NCBI GenBank assembly: GCA_021773635.1
Contig: JAJFJV010000006.1
Span: forward strand, 103,010-167,009
Direction of reading: 5' to 3'
Source of the DNA: Gammaproteobacteria bacterium
Lineage (GTDB): Bacteria > Pseudomonadota > Gammaproteobacteria > HK1
DNA length: 64,000 nt
Below, piece by piece: positions 1 through 8,847 of the stretch. The notes below the pieces were generated by a model. That model searched no databases. It was not told the DNA's origin and was given only the letters and a program-made list of their open reading frames with translations. The stretch's first letter is position 1; every line of letters begins with the position of its first letter. Position numbers and translations under genes: made by a program.

Positions 1-258
1 GCTGGCATCGTTGCCCAAACCCGGCGTGTTATGGACAACCTGATTATCGTCCTCAATGAACTCGGCCTGGGTCTCGAACACGTGTTACAGGCACGGGTTT
101 ACATCACCCGCTTCAAGGAGGATTACGCGGACATGAACAAAACCTACGCCAGCTATTTTTCCGGGGATCGCCTCCCGGCCCGGACCTGCATCGGGGTCAC
201 GGCGTTGGCACGGGACGCCCTGGTGGAAATTGACATGCTGGCCAGACGAACCGGCTAA
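1..258 (+). CDS. RidA/YjgF family protein, C-terminal part (cut by window start)
   Basis: The reading frame is open from base 1 (AGIVAQTRRV..., 85 codons visible), so the gene begins left of the window. The visible part has the family signature: a QT..V..NL segment, then the N..Y..YF block, PART and a terminal VEIDMLA strand. RidA-type proteins are small trimeric enzymes that hydrolyse reactive enamine/imine intermediates from PLP enzymes. The Arg of PART, which binds the substrate carboxylate in RidA, is present. The first in-frame ATG in the window is at 31, but the matching QT motif lies upstream of it, so that ATG is internal. The gene is followed after 11 bases by a small conserved gene on the same strand. 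Whether it is true RidA or another Rid subfamily cannot be decided from this fragment. Confidence 0.88.
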   Translation, partial: AGIVAQTRRVMDNLIIVLNELGLGLEHVLQARVYITRFKEDYADMNKTYASYFSGDRLPARTCIGVTALARDALVEIDMLARRTG

Positions 259-269
259 CAGAAATTCCA

Positions 270-647
270 ATGCTGAGTGAAATCAGAAAGGTCCGACAGA
301 TCAGCGGGGATCCGAAACGTCGCTGGTTTAACGATGAAAAAATGGATCTTGTACTTTGGCTGGATGACGCGGGGGAATTCAGCGGATTTCAACTTAGCTA
401 CAACAAACCATACGCAGAAAAAGCCGTCACCTGGAGCTGTTTAAGGGGCTTTTCCCATCAGGGTATCGATAATGGAGAAAGCCGGCCGGGAAAATACAAA
501 GGTACGCCCATTCTCGTTCCGGACGGCACTTTGGATTCATGGAGTCTCTGTGGTGAATTTCGGAGCAGGGCGAAGAATCTGGATGGCGTTATCGTAGATT
601 TTGTATCCCGTCGTCTGGTGGAATATGAGGGAAACCTGAAAACCTGA
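270..647 (+). CDS. Small conserved protein of unknown function, 125 aa
   Basis: An intact ATG-started frame follows the RidA-like gene with 11 bases between them, so the two are probably co-transcribed. The protein is soluble, with no signal peptide or membrane segment. It starts MLSEIRKVRQ and contains RRWF, MDLVLW and GFQLSYNK followed by a TW motif. Aromatic and charged residues are spread through it and I see no known catalytic motif. I have an impression of a conserved proteobacterial family with the pattern RRWF..D..MDL..W, but I cannot name a domain. Base composition is a little lower in GC than the flanking genes. The function is unknown. Confidence 0.7.
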   Translation: MLSEIRKVRQISGDPKRRWFNDEKMDLVLWLDDAGEFSGFQLSYNKPYAEKAVTWSCLRGFSHQGIDNGESRPGKYKGTPILVPDGTLDSWSLCGEFRSRAKNLDGVIVDFVSRRLVEYEGNLKT

Positions 648-691
648 TGCTGCCAATGAGTATCACCTGGTCGCAACATCCACGCACAAAG

Positions 692-2623
692 TCAGAGTTT
701 CTCCAGTTGCGGCATCGGGCAATCCATCACCGCGGCAACACTGGCAATAATTTCCTGCTCTTCGGTGGTTATCCGGCCATCCTGGCGGGCGCATTGCACC
801 AGACCTCTTAGCAGCAGGTGTTTTATTAACGGATAACAGTTGGCCAGTTTATTTACCGCCTTTATAAAATCCTCCAGCTTGCATTCCTGTTTCGGTAGCA
901 AGCTAATGTTGTACAAGGTCGCAATGTTTGTACCACGACCAAAGGCCTTCGCGCGGTCAGGCTCGTCCTGATGTCCGTAATGGGCCAGCGTGGAGAGCAC
1001 CAGCTGGTACTCCGCAGCAACTTGCGAGGATTTTTTGTACAAGGGCCGGACAGGCTTGACCGGCATATGTTCAGGATCCAGATAGTGGCTGACCAGCTGG
1101 TAGAGACACCACTCGAATAATTCCAGCTTGCGGTCGGCGCGCATGAGTAAGCCCAGGGTCTTTCTGAAGACTTTATACTGGCTGAGAGAAAGACACTTCA
1201 GTGCCGGCAAGGAAAGTTCCAGCAACGGCAACCGAAAGCGGCGGTTCATCTTCGCTATGACCGGCGCCAGTTCGGAAGTCTGCAGCGCCAGACCCGCTAC
1301 CTTGCCCTGCTCTATATAGCCCAGCTGTTTTAGCTGCACCCGCTCATCCTGATCGAGTAATAGCGCATAGACCAGGGCACTGGCGCCGAAGGGGTCATGG
1401 GCATGTTGCAGGAGTGCCGCGGGAATGTTGTTAATACTTTTCCGGGCCTTGCTTAGCTCGCTCTCCGCGTCCGATCCGGGGGACAAATCACCACCGGCCA
1501 GTGCGGCGGGTAACTGGCCGGCCAATATCGCCGCCATAACCGCAGCTTTGGTGCCTTTCGCCGCTCCCGAGGCCTCATCGCCCTCGCTCGCAACTGCCGC
1601 TGCGCGATGGATAAACCGTCCGTCCCAGTGTGGTTCTATACGGGAAATACGATCTTCCAGCGGCGGATGAGTAGCAAACATCCGCCCCAGCGTTCCAATC
1701 GCCTGGCCAAAAAACAGGTGGCTTATCTCATGGGAAGCAGGATTTGTTACGGCAGCACGGAGACTGTAGCCACCGATGATTTTCAGGGCATCGGCAATAC
1801 CCTGCGGATTGCGGGTAAATTGCACTGCCGAGGCATCGGCAAGGAACTCACGCTGACGACTGACCATGGACTTAATCAGCTTGCCGAAGAAGCCGCCAAG
1901 CCAGCCGATGATGAGCAACCCAAGTCCCAGCAAGGCCAGACGATTGTCCCCCGAACGGCGACTGGAACTGACGCTGCGATGCCGGCGGGAACCGCCGCGC
2001 AGCAACACTTCGCCCACACCGCCTATAAACAGGATACCGTTCAACAGTGCAATCAGGCGGATGTTCAGCCGCATGTCACCATTTAATATGTGGCTGAACT
2101 CGTGGGCGATAACACCCTGCAGTTGCTCACGGTCGAATTGCTCTATACACCCGCGGGTGACGCCGATCACCGCGTCGGCCGGGGTGTTGCCAGCGGCAAA
2201 GGCATTGATGCCGGCCTCTTCCGAAAGCAGGTAGACCGGCGGCACCGGCATGCCGGAGGCAATGGCCATTTCCTCCACCACATTCAGAACGCGATTTTCA
2301 TCGGCATCGCGGGTATTGGGGGCAATGCGATGTCCGCCAAGCGACTCCGCTACCCGCTTGCCGCCCGCGGACAGCTGAATCCACTTGTAGGCTATGGCGC
2401 AGGCAACGACGCCGGTAACAACCAGGCTAATCAGTCCGAAGGTCCGCCAGGAAAAATATTCCCCCAGCTGGTAGCCGGGATTGACCTGCCCGGCCGCCCC
2501 CCAAAAGACCACCATCACCAGGACATTGGTGATGATAATCAATGCGATGACGGCCAGTATGAACAGCAAGACCAGGGCCGAGGTATTGCGCCGGGCCTGG
2601 TCCTGCTGGGCAAAGAAATCCAT
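692..2623 (-). CDS. M48-family membrane zinc metalloprotease with long C-terminal extension
   Basis: The 643-residue protein has two N-terminal membrane segments (about residues 15-40 and 62-82) and a central M48 (HtpX/Ste24-like) peptidase domain. The zinc motif HEFSH is at about residues 174-178 and the third ligand Glu is in REFLADA near 259. More hydrophobic stretches lie between them. The roughly 300-residue C-terminal part is not in the classical 290-residue HtpX and ends in a helical region with conserved Cys and Gln. The gene lies 12 bases downstream of lemA on the same strand. LemA plus an M48 peptidase is a recurrent proteobacterial pair thought to act in envelope quality control. 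The substrate is unknown. Family assignment is firm; calling it HtpX would be too specific. Confidence 0.9.
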   Translation of the reverse strand: MDFFAQQDQARRNTSALVLLFILAVIALIIITNVLVMVVFWGAAGQVNPGYQLGEYFSWRTFGLISLVVTGVVACAIAYKWIQLSAGGKRVAESLGGHRIAPNTRDADENRVLNVVEEMAIASGMPVPPVYLLSEEAGINAFAAGNTPADAVIGVTRGCIEQFDREQLQGVIAHEFSHILNGDMRLNIRLIALLNGILFIGGVGEVLLRGGSRRHRSVSSSRRSGDNRLALLGLGLLIIGWLGGFFGKLIKSMVSRQREFLADASAVQFTRNPQGIADALKIIGGYSLRAAVTNPASHEISHLFFGQAIGTLGRMFATHPPLEDRISRIEPHWDGRFIHRAAAVASEGDEASGAAKGTKAAVMAAILAGQLPAALAGGDLSPGSDAESELSKARKSINNIPAALLQHAHDPFGASALVYALLLDQDERVQLKQLGYIEQGKVAGLALQTSELAPVIAKMNRRFRLPLLELSLPALKCLSLSQYKVFRKTLGLLMRADRKLELFEWCLYQLVSHYLDPEHMPVKPVRPLYKKSSQVAAEYQLVLSTLAHYGHQDEPDRAKAFGRGTNIATLYNISLLPKQECKLEDFIKAVNKLANCYPLIKHLLLRGLVQCARQDGRITTEEQEIIASVAAVMDCPMPQLEKL

Positions 2624-2635
2624 GGATGCCGCCTG

Positions 2636-3232
2636 CTAGAAGGAAATCTTGGGAGCTGCCTGTATCTCGGGGCTGTCTTCAAATTCCAGCAGGGTTGCGT
2701 CCTCAGGATGGCCAAATCGTGCTGCGAAAAATATCGGGGGGAAAGTCTGGCGATAGGTATTGTAGGCAGTGACCGAATCGTTGAAGGCCTGCCGGGAAAA
2801 GGCGACCCGGTTTTCCGTTGTGGTGAGCTCTTCCGAGAGCTGCATCATGTTTTCATTGGCCTTCAGATCCGGGTAGGCCTCCATCACCACATTCAGCTTG
2901 CCCATGGCCTGATGCAAAACTCCCTCGGCACCCGCCAGCTCTCCGATGGCCAGTGCGCTGGCGGGATCAGCCGCAGCGCTCTTGAGTATTGATGACGCCG
3001 CGTTGCGTGCGTTGATCACCGCCTCCAGGGTCTCGCGTTCATGCTTCATGTAACCCTTGGCAGTTTCCACTAGATTGGGAATCAAATCGTAGCGACGCTT
3101 TAGCTGGACTTCGATTTGGCTGAAGGCATTGATATAGCGATTTTTCAAAGTCACCAGGTGGTTATAGATACCGACGACATAAAAAATAATGCCGAGAACA
3201 ATAATCAAAAATACAATGCTGGCGATATCCAT
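2636..3232 (-). CDS. lemA: LemA family protein
   Basis: The 198-residue protein has one N-terminal membrane helix (VFLIIVLGIIFYVVGIYN) followed by a long alpha-helical domain. That domain carries the LemA hallmarks: a Y...FSQIEVQLKRRYDLIPNL segment, the ETLEAVINAR repeat-like helix, and an FPPIFFAARFG block near the end. LemA proteins form a four-helix bundle anchored in the inner membrane with the bulk outside; their biochemical role is not settled. The stop lies 12 bases before the start of the M48 protease gene, which supports an operon. It is downstream of mnmE on the same strand, 53 bases from the mnmE stop. Length is normal for the family. Confidence 0.93.
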   Translation of the reverse strand: MDIASIVFLIIVLGIIFYVVGIYNHLVTLKNRYINAFSQIEVQLKRRYDLIPNLVETAKGYMKHERETLEAVINARNAASSILKSAAADPASALAIGELAGAEGVLHQAMGKLNVVMEAYPDLKANENMMQLSEELTTTENRVAFSRQAFNDSVTAYNTYRQTFPPIFFAARFGHPEDATLLEFEDSPEIQAAPKISF

Positions 3233-3285
3233 GATTCATCCCCTGTGTTTATTCCAGGCTGCCACAACGCCCATGTTAGATGATT

Positions 3286-4638
3286 CTATTTGCCGATACA
3301 GAATTCACTGAAAACCAGATCCAGCAGATCCTCATTGCTGAACTCGCCGGTAATCTCGCCGAGTGCCTGCTGTGCGGCACGCAGATCTTCGGCCATAAGC
3401 TCCCCGGCACGTGAACCTTGCAAGCACTCACGGGCCACCCCGACATGCTCTTCGGCCCGGCGTAGCGCATCCAGATGGCGTCGGCGCGCGGTAAATGCCC
3501 CTTCACCACCCTGCTCGTAACCTGCCTGCTGCTTGAGACATTCCCGGAGCAGATCCATGCCCTCGCCATGTTTGGCGGAAAGCGCGATCTCCGCACCGGA
3601 TTCGCCTGTACGCATCGCCGCGGGCTCTCCCGTAAGATCGATCTTGTTGCGAACCACGATGCGCCGGCACACCGTCTCGCACTCGGGGAGCAAATCGCGA
3701 TCTATCTCGGTGATACCCGCCGTGGCCTCAACCACCAGCAACAACACATCGGCATCCGCTATGGCACGCCGCGCACGGTGGATACCCTGCTGCTCAATCA
3801 CATCCGCGGTGGTGCGCAATCCCGCAGTATCGATGATATGCAGCGGCATTCCGTCCAGGTGAATCTGCTCGCGCAGCAAATCGCGCGTGGTGCCCGGTAT
3901 ATGTGTCACGATGGCAGCATCACTGCCTGCCAAGGCATTGAGCAGGCTCGACTTGCCGACATTGGGCTGCCCGGCAATCACCACGCGAAGGCCTTCTCGC
4001 AGCAACACACCCTGCTGCGTGGATGCGAGGGTTTGAGTAAGTTTTTCCGCCAGCACTTCAAGACGCTGCAACAGGATCTCGTCGGCGAGAAAGTCGATCT
4101 CCTCCTCGGGAAAATCGATCGCTGCCTCCACGTAGGCCCTCAGCTCGGCCACCTGACGGGTCAGCGCTCGCACCTCCCGGGAAAAATCACCGGCCAGGGA
4201 GCGCTGGGCGCCACGCGCCGCGGTCGCCGTGGCGCTGTCGATGAGATCGGCCACTGCCTCCGCCTGAGCGAGGTCCATCTTGCCGTTAATAAAGGCGCGC
4301 TGGCTGAATTCGCCAGGTTGGGCCTGCCGTGCGCCCAGCTCCAGCACCCGGGCAAGCAACAGATCCATCACCACCGGACCGCCATGGCCCTGCAGCTCCA
4401 GGATATTTTCACCGTTAAAGGTATGGGGGGAGGAGAAATACAGCGCGATGCCTGAGTCAATGATCTGGCCACCGGCATCGTAAAAGTTACGATAAACAGC
4501 AACCCGCGGGGCGGGTACCGAACCCAACAGGCTTTCAGCAATAAACTCCGCTCCGGAACCAGAGACCCGGACTATGCCGATACCGCCCCGGCCGGGGGGA
4601 GTGGCAATCGCCGCGATGGTATCGTCCCCGGCCTCCAT
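3286..4638 (-). CDS. mnmE: tRNA uridine-5-carboxymethylaminomethyl modification GTPase MnmE (TrmE)
   Basis: With MnmG this GTPase makes the cmnm5 modification at U34 of several tRNAs. The N-terminal folate-binding domain (about 1-120) begins DTIAAIATPPGRGGIGIVR. The helical domain carries a G domain with P-loop GQPNVGKSS near residues 223-231, the switch region with DTAGLR, and the N/TKxD-type motif RNKIDL. The C-terminus is CIGK, with the Cys typical of active MnmE. Length (450 aa) is normal. It sits 14 bases downstream of yidC on the left strand in the usual rpmH-rnpA-yidD-yidC-mnmE order. Nothing odd was seen. Confidence 0.98.
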   Translation of the reverse strand: MEAGDDTIAAIATPPGRGGIGIVRVSGSGAEFIAESLLGSVPAPRVAVYRNFYDAGGQIIDSGIALYFSSPHTFNGENILELQGHGGPVVMDLLLARVLELGARQAQPGEFSQRAFINGKMDLAQAEAVADLIDSATATAARGAQRSLAGDFSREVRALTRQVAELRAYVEAAIDFPEEEIDFLADEILLQRLEVLAEKLTQTLASTQQGVLLREGLRVVIAGQPNVGKSSLLNALAGSDAAIVTHIPGTTRDLLREQIHLDGMPLHIIDTAGLRTTADVIEQQGIHRARRAIADADVLLLVVEATAGITEIDRDLLPECETVCRRIVVRNKIDLTGEPAAMRTGESGAEIALSAKHGEGMDLLRECLKQQAGYEQGGEGAFTARRRHLDALRRAEEHVGVARECLQGSRAGELMAEDLRAAQQALGEITGEFSNEDLLDLVFSEFCIGK

Positions 4639-4652
4639 GAGTTAACCGGTCG

Positions 4653-6311
4653 CTAGCCGGGTTGGGCCTCTATACGCCGCGTGATCACCCACTGCTGAGC
4701 AATGGACAATACATTGTTGACGAACCAGTAGAGCACCAGTCCCGCGGGAAAATTAAGAAACATGAAGGTGAATATAAAGGGCAGGGCCATCATCACCTTG
4801 GCCTGCACCGGATCCGGTGGTGCCGGGTTGAGTTTCTGCTGAATCAGCATGGAGATACCCATGAGAATCGGCAGTACGTAATAGGGGTCATGGGCGGAGA
4901 GATCCTGCACCCAGAACATGAAACCGGCCTGGCGCAACTCGACACTCTCCAGCAGCACCCAGTAAAGGGAAATGAATACCGGAATCTGCACCAGAATGGG
5001 CAAACAACCACCCAGCGGATTGATCTTCTCCTTACGATAGAGCTCCATCATGGCTTGGTTCAGCTTGGCCCGATCATCACCAAAACGCTCTTTCAGCTCC
5101 ACCATGCGGGGCTGGAACTTGCGCATCTTCGCCATGGAGCGGTAGCTGGCCGCCGAGAGCTTGTAGAAAAGACCCTTGATTACCACGGTGACGAGGATGA
5201 TGGCCCAGCCCCAGTTACCAACAAATCCGTGGATAAAGGAGAGCAGCCAATAGATGGGCTGGGCAATAAAAAATAACCAACCATAGTCCACGGTGCGTTC
5301 CAGTCCCGGAGCGGCCTGCTCCAGCTGATCTTGCAGTTTCGGACCAATGTAAGTCTTGAGTTGGAATTCCTGGCTAGCCCCCGGACTCACTACGCGCTCT
5401 GGCGAGATCACACCCAGCACGTAGCGGCTATCGGGCAAGGCCTTGGTGTAATAGTGGTTGCTGGCCTTGTTATCCGGGATCCAGGCCGCGGCGAAGTAAT
5501 GCTGAATCATTGCCACCCAACCACCGGTAATGCTGCGCCCCACATCCTGGGACGCCATGTCATCAAAATCGACCTTCTCGTACGGCTTTTCCTCGCTGGA
5601 GAAGACGCCACCGGTATAGGTGTAGATAAAGCGGCCACCCGTATCTTCCGGGACTCCGCGCTGGAATTGCCCGTACATACGCCCGCTCCACGGCGCGCTG
5701 CCCGCATTCTCTATTCGGAACAGAACCTCTACGAGATAGCTGCCGCGGTGGAAGACGTAGGTCTTGCTGGCCCGCAGGCCGGAGTCGTTCTGCCAGTCCA
5801 GTCGCACCCTGAGTTCATCCATACCGTCCGCAAGCTGATAGTCCTCGCGTTCCGCAACGAAACGGCTGTGATGATTGGGCGCACCATCGGCCGCCAGCAT
5901 GCCCGATTGGGCGATAAAGAAATTATCGGGGCGCTCCTGCAACAGTTGAAAGGAACTGTCGGGTTGCTTCAATGAAACCGGGTAATGACGCAACTCCAGA
6001 TTACGCAGATCACCACCATCCAGGCTGATACGCGCGTGAATAAGGTCCGTTTCCACCGAAACCGTGGAGGTCCGGGTTACCGCTTGTTGCATGGTGGGTA
6101 GCACGGGCACTGGCGCATCCACAGACGCTGTGGCGGAACGTGGTCGATCCGGAAGATCGGGCTGGATGGCCGACCCCGCGCCCTCAGTTATGCCCCCCTC
6201 GTTAGCAGTCGGGGTGCGCGCGGGATAATCACGCTGCCAGGCCTGCCAAAGCAGGACCAGAACGAGGCCGAGACCGGCCAGCAGGAAAGGACGTATTTGT
6301 TCGAGAGACAC
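4653..6311 (-). CDS. yidC: Membrane protein insertase YidC
   Basis: YidC inserts proteins into the inner membrane, alone or with SecYEG. The 552-residue protein begins with a membrane helix (about 7-22), then a periplasmic beta domain of about 300 residues with the gram-negative YidC signature (DGGDLRNLELRHY, and later GGWVAMIQHYF). The C-terminal core of five helices follows. It contains the LSAASYRSMAKMRKFQPRM loop, the MELYRKEKINPLGGCLP helix and WVITRR at the end. The conserved Arg of the hydrophilic groove cannot be placed with certainty by eye. The gene is between yidD and mnmE on the left strand, as in other gammaproteobacteria. Confidence 0.98.
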   Translation of the reverse strand: MSLEQIRPFLLAGLGLVLVLLWQAWQRDYPARTPTANEGGITEGAGSAIQPDLPDRPRSATASVDAPVPVLPTMQQAVTRTSTVSVETDLIHARISLDGGDLRNLELRHYPVSLKQPDSSFQLLQERPDNFFIAQSGMLAADGAPNHHSRFVAEREDYQLADGMDELRVRLDWQNDSGLRASKTYVFHRGSYLVEVLFRIENAGSAPWSGRMYGQFQRGVPEDTGGRFIYTYTGGVFSSEEKPYEKVDFDDMASQDVGRSITGGWVAMIQHYFAAAWIPDNKASNHYYTKALPDSRYVLGVISPERVVSPGASQEFQLKTYIGPKLQDQLEQAAPGLERTVDYGWLFFIAQPIYWLLSFIHGFVGNWGWAIILVTVVIKGLFYKLSAASYRSMAKMRKFQPRMVELKERFGDDRAKLNQAMMELYRKEKINPLGGCLPILVQIPVFISLYWVLLESVELRQAGFMFWVQDLSAHDPYYVLPILMGISMLIQQKLNPAPPDPVQAKVMMALPFIFTFMFLNFPAGLVLYWFVNNVLSIAQQWVITRRIEAQPG

Positions 6312-6339
6312 GAAGAGAATCCAGAAGGTGAAAAATCAG

Positions 6340-6594
6340 TTAAAGGCACTTGTTATGCTTGTGCGCCCCACAATTCATAGCCCTGTCAGGCACCGGGTCA
6401 TAGCCACCGGCAGACCAAGGCTGACAACGCAGCAGTCTGCCCGTAGACAGCCAAAGCCCTCGCAGCACGCCGTGACGCTCAATCGCCTCAATGGCATAGC
6501 TGGAACAGGTTGGGGTAAATCTGCAATGCATCCCCAACCATGGACTACACAGGTAACGATATAGGCGAATGATGGAAATCAGCAGGGCTCGCAT
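6340..6594 (-). CDS. yidD: Membrane protein insertion efficiency factor YidD
   Basis: This 84-residue protein has the YidD fingerprint: an N-terminal amphipathic helix (LLISIIRLYRYLCSPWLG), then CRFTPTCSSYAIEAIERHG, then RLLRC.PW..GGYDPVP. It associates with the inner membrane and helps YidC-dependent insertion. Its start overlaps the end of rnpA by 16 bases, the conserved arrangement. It ends 28 bases before yidC. The C-terminal tail (AMNCGAHKHNKCL) is species-specific. The identification is clear. Confidence 0.96.
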   Translation of the reverse strand: MRALLISIIRLYRYLCSPWLGMHCRFTPTCSSYAIEAIERHGVLRGLWLSTGRLLRCQPWSAGGYDPVPDRAMNCGAHKHNKCL

Positions 6595-6938
6595 TGCTTC
6601 ACCAGCCTGTTCCAGTGCATTTTCAGGGAATTAGATAGCTGCCGGTTGTCACCGCGCACCAAGCCCTGGCGCCCAATAACCACCACGTCCAGGGTACCAA
6701 GCAGGTATTGATGGTGGCGAAAACTTTCGCGCACGATCCGTTTGACCCTGTTTCTTGCTACCGCTCGCTTGAGAATCTTTTTCTGGATTGCCAGGCCGAG
6801 ACGAGGATGGCCCAGATCATTCCTGCGCGCGAGCACCGTCAACATCCGATCAGTGGAGCGACTTGGTGCACGAAAAACCGCCTTGTACTGATGCGCAGCA
6901 GTCAACCGCTTCCGCTGGCCGAAAGCCTGGCGAGTCAT
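6579..6938 (-). CDS. rnpA: Ribonuclease P protein component
   Basis: RnpA binds the catalytic RNase P RNA and helps 5' maturation of tRNAs. The 119-residue basic protein has the conserved block LGLAIQKKILKRAVARNRVK followed by RIVRESFR, the RNR motif being the RNA-binding signature. It opens with the family's RL...YKAVF region and ends in a basic helix. It lies 22 bases downstream of rpmH and overlaps yidD. An alternative start closer to FGQRKRLT is possible but ATG at 6938 fits family length. Confidence 0.97.
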   Translation of the reverse strand: MTRQAFGQRKRLTAAHQYKAVFRAPSRSTDRMLTVLARRNDLGHPRLGLAIQKKILKRAVARNRVKRIVRESFRHHQYLLGTLDVVVIGRQGLVRGDNRQLSNSLKMHWNRLVKQCEPC

Positions 6939-6960
6939 GGAAGCGCCGACAGCCGGCGTA

Positions 6961-7095
6961 TCAGGCGCTCAGGCGTGCACGGCCCTTGGCGCGGCGCGCC
7001 TTGATAATCAGACGACCGCCCTTGGTCTGCATCCGCGCCCGGAAGCCATGCCGGCGAGCCCTCTTCAGGGTGCTGGGTTGGAAAGTTCTTTTCAT
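6961..7095 (-). CDS. rpmH: 50S ribosomal protein L34
   Basis: Translating the left strand from ATG at 7095 gives a 44-residue protein beginning [20 protein letters not shown], continuing RMQTKGGR and ending ARLSA, with stop TGA at 6961-6963. This is a full-length L34, a small basic protein of the large ribosomal subunit near the 23S rRNA core. It is the first gene of the leftward rpmH-rnpA-yidD-yidC-mnmE set and divergent from dnaA, the common arrangement. A Shine-Dalgarno-like GCAGGTC lies upstream. Confidence 0.98.
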   Translation of the reverse strand: MKRTFQPSTLKRARRHGFRARMQTKGGRLIIKARRAKGRARLSA

Positions 7096-7196
7096 AGCTA
7101 GACCTGCGAAAATCCTTGCGGATTTAATATGTTAGAGACAAAAGGAGCGGGATTCTAACCATCGGGGCGGGAGGCTGTCAATGCGCCGACCCAATC

Positions 7197-7205
7197 TGTG
7201 GATAA
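7197..7205 (-). promoter_or_regulatory. Consensus DnaA box between rpmH and dnaA
   Basis: The nine bases TGTGGATAA are the exact reverse complement of the DnaA-box consensus TTATCCACA. The box lies in the 215-base rpmH-dnaA spacer, about 105 bases before the dnaA start. That is a place for autoregulation of dnaA or for origin function. Confidence 0.7.
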
Positions 7206-7310
7206 GTACCGACCGGAAGTTTACACTGGCGCTCCGGCGCCGGGAAACTATCGTCCTGGCGGGCAAATTCGCGAAAAGAATCCAGCTAACAACAGCTTGT
7301 GAGGGCAAGG

Positions 7311-8651
7311 GTGGAATCCAAATTCTGGCAACAATGCCTTACTCGACTGGAAGGGGAACTGCCTTCGCAACAATTCAACACCTGGATTCGGCCGCTGCAT
7401 GCTGTGGAGAACGGCGATACCTTGCATCTGCTCGCGCCTAATCAATTTGTCCAGGACTGGGTACTAAATCACTATTCCAGCCGGATCACGGAACTTTATC
7501 TTCAGCAAAAGACTACGGAATCGGCCGCCGTGGTCGTGCAGGTCGGTGGCGTTGATGCCACACCGGAAATAAATCCGGCTACTCCAGCGGAAAATAATCT
7601 TCCACCTCCTGTAACCCCGCGCCGGGGCAATACGGCCGGGGTCCGTCCAGACTTTAATTTCAAAACCTTCGTAGAAGGCAAATCGAATCAGCTCGCCCGT
7701 GCCGCCTCCATGCAGATAGCGAAAAATCCGGGCAGTGCTTATAACCCCTTATTTCTATATGGCGGCGTCGGGCTGGGAAAAACCCACCTGATGCACGCTA
7801 TAGGTAACGGTATTCTTGAGGCAAAACCCGACGCGACAGTAGTTTATTTGCATTCCGAGCGCTTTGTTGCCGATATGGTCAAGGCCTTGCAACACAACTC
7901 TATCAATGAATTCAAGCGGTTTTACCGTTCTGTCGATGCCTTGCTCATCGACGATATCCAGTTTTTTGCCGGCAAAGAACGTTCCCAGGAGGAATTCTTC
8001 CACACCTTTAACGCCCTGCTGGAGGATCAACAGCAGATTGTGATGACCAGTGATCGTTATCCCAAGGAAGTGGAAGGCTTGGAGGAGCGTCTTAAGTCCC
8101 GTTTTGGCTGGGGCCTCACGGTATCCATAGAACCACCAGAGCTGGAAACGCGGGTCGCCATTCTGATGCAAAAAGCCGCCCAGGCCGAAGCTACCTTACC
8201 CAATGAAGTCGCCTTTTTCATCGCCAAACGTATACGTTCCAATGTCCGTGAACTGGAGGGAGCCTTGCGCCGGGTGATCGCAAGCTCCCATTTCACCGGA
8301 AGCCCGATTACCCTCGATTTATGTAAGGAGGCCTTAAAGGATCTGATCGCCCTGCAGGATAAACTGATCACTATCGATAACATTCAGAAAACGGTCGCTG
8401 AATACTATAAATTAAGGGTTGCGGATCTCCTTTCAAAGCGCCGCAGCCGTTCGATTGCCCGGCCGCGCCAAGTCGCCATGGCACTCTCGAAGGAATTGAC
8501 CAATCACAGTTTGCCGGAAATTGGCGATGCCTTTGGCGGTCGCGACCACACCACGGTACTGTATGGATGCCGGAAGATAACTGAACTCAGAGCCATCGAC
8601 CCTGCCATTGGAGAGGATTACACCATTTTGTTGAGAACTCTGAGCACTTAA
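7311..8651 (+). CDS. dnaA: Chromosomal replication initiator protein DnaA
   Basis: DnaA is the AAA+ ATPase that recognises DnaA boxes, melts the origin and loads the replicative helicase. I chose GTG at 7311 (446 aa, [18 protein letters not shown]...). The conserved family N-terminus starts there and an AGGG lies a few bases upstream; GTG at 7299 would add four residues. Domain I is about 1-75, followed by a Pro/Asn-rich linker. The AAA+ domain has Walker [11 protein letters not shown] at about 151-160 and Walker B LLIDDIQF. The C-terminal DNA-binding domain ends with the signature [15 protein letters not shown]. DnaA boxes flank the gene on both sides. Confidence 0.98.
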   Translation: MESKFWQQCLTRLEGELPSQQFNTWIRPLHAVENGDTLHLLAPNQFVQDWVLNHYSSRITELYLQQKTTESAAVVVQVGGVDATPEINPATPAENNLPPPVTPRRGNTAGVRPDFNFKTFVEGKSNQLARAASMQIAKNPGSAYNPLFLYGGVGLGKTHLMHAIGNGILEAKPDATVVYLHSERFVADMVKALQHNSINEFKRFYRSVDALLIDDIQFFAGKERSQEEFFHTFNALLEDQQQIVMTSDRYPKEVEGLEERLKSRFGWGLTVSIEPPELETRVAILMQKAAQAEATLPNEVAFFIAKRIRSNVRELEGALRRVIASSHFTGSPITLDLCKEALKDLIALQDKLITIDNIQKTVAEYYKLRVADLLSKRRSRSIARPRQVAMALSKELTNHSLPEIGDAFGGRDHTTVLYGCRKITELRAIDPAIGEDYTILLRTLST

Positions 8652-8847
8652 CCTTAAAACCCTGTGGATAACGTTTAAATAATTATCGTAGCCTACCTTA
8701 TATACAACTTATCTACAGATTATATCTATAAAACAGGCATTTTAATCACAAGATTAAACAGAACAGAACATACTGTTTATTAATACTAATTAATAACTAT
8801 CAACAGATATAATTGACGCTTATTATAACAATAGGTTTTTAAAAGAG
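8652..8847. other. oriC: Candidate replication origin: AT-rich dnaA-dnaN spacer with DnaA boxes
   Basis: The 196-base spacer contains an exact DnaA box (TGTGGATAA, 8663-8671) immediately after dnaA and a near-consensus TTATCTACA at 8709-8717. A run of about 160 bases is strikingly AT-rich compared with neighbouring coding DNA and could serve as the unwinding element. Weak further matches such as CTATCAACA (8798-8806) may be extra sites. Origins in this position are common in bacteria. The rpmH-dnaA spacer, which has one perfect box, is the competing location or may act jointly. GC-skew was not computed. Confidence 0.6.

Noticed and set aside
8813..8829. TTGACG and TATAAC as a dnaN promoter
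   Set aside because: The elements are only five bases apart, far from the 16-18 needed. The region is simply AT-rich.
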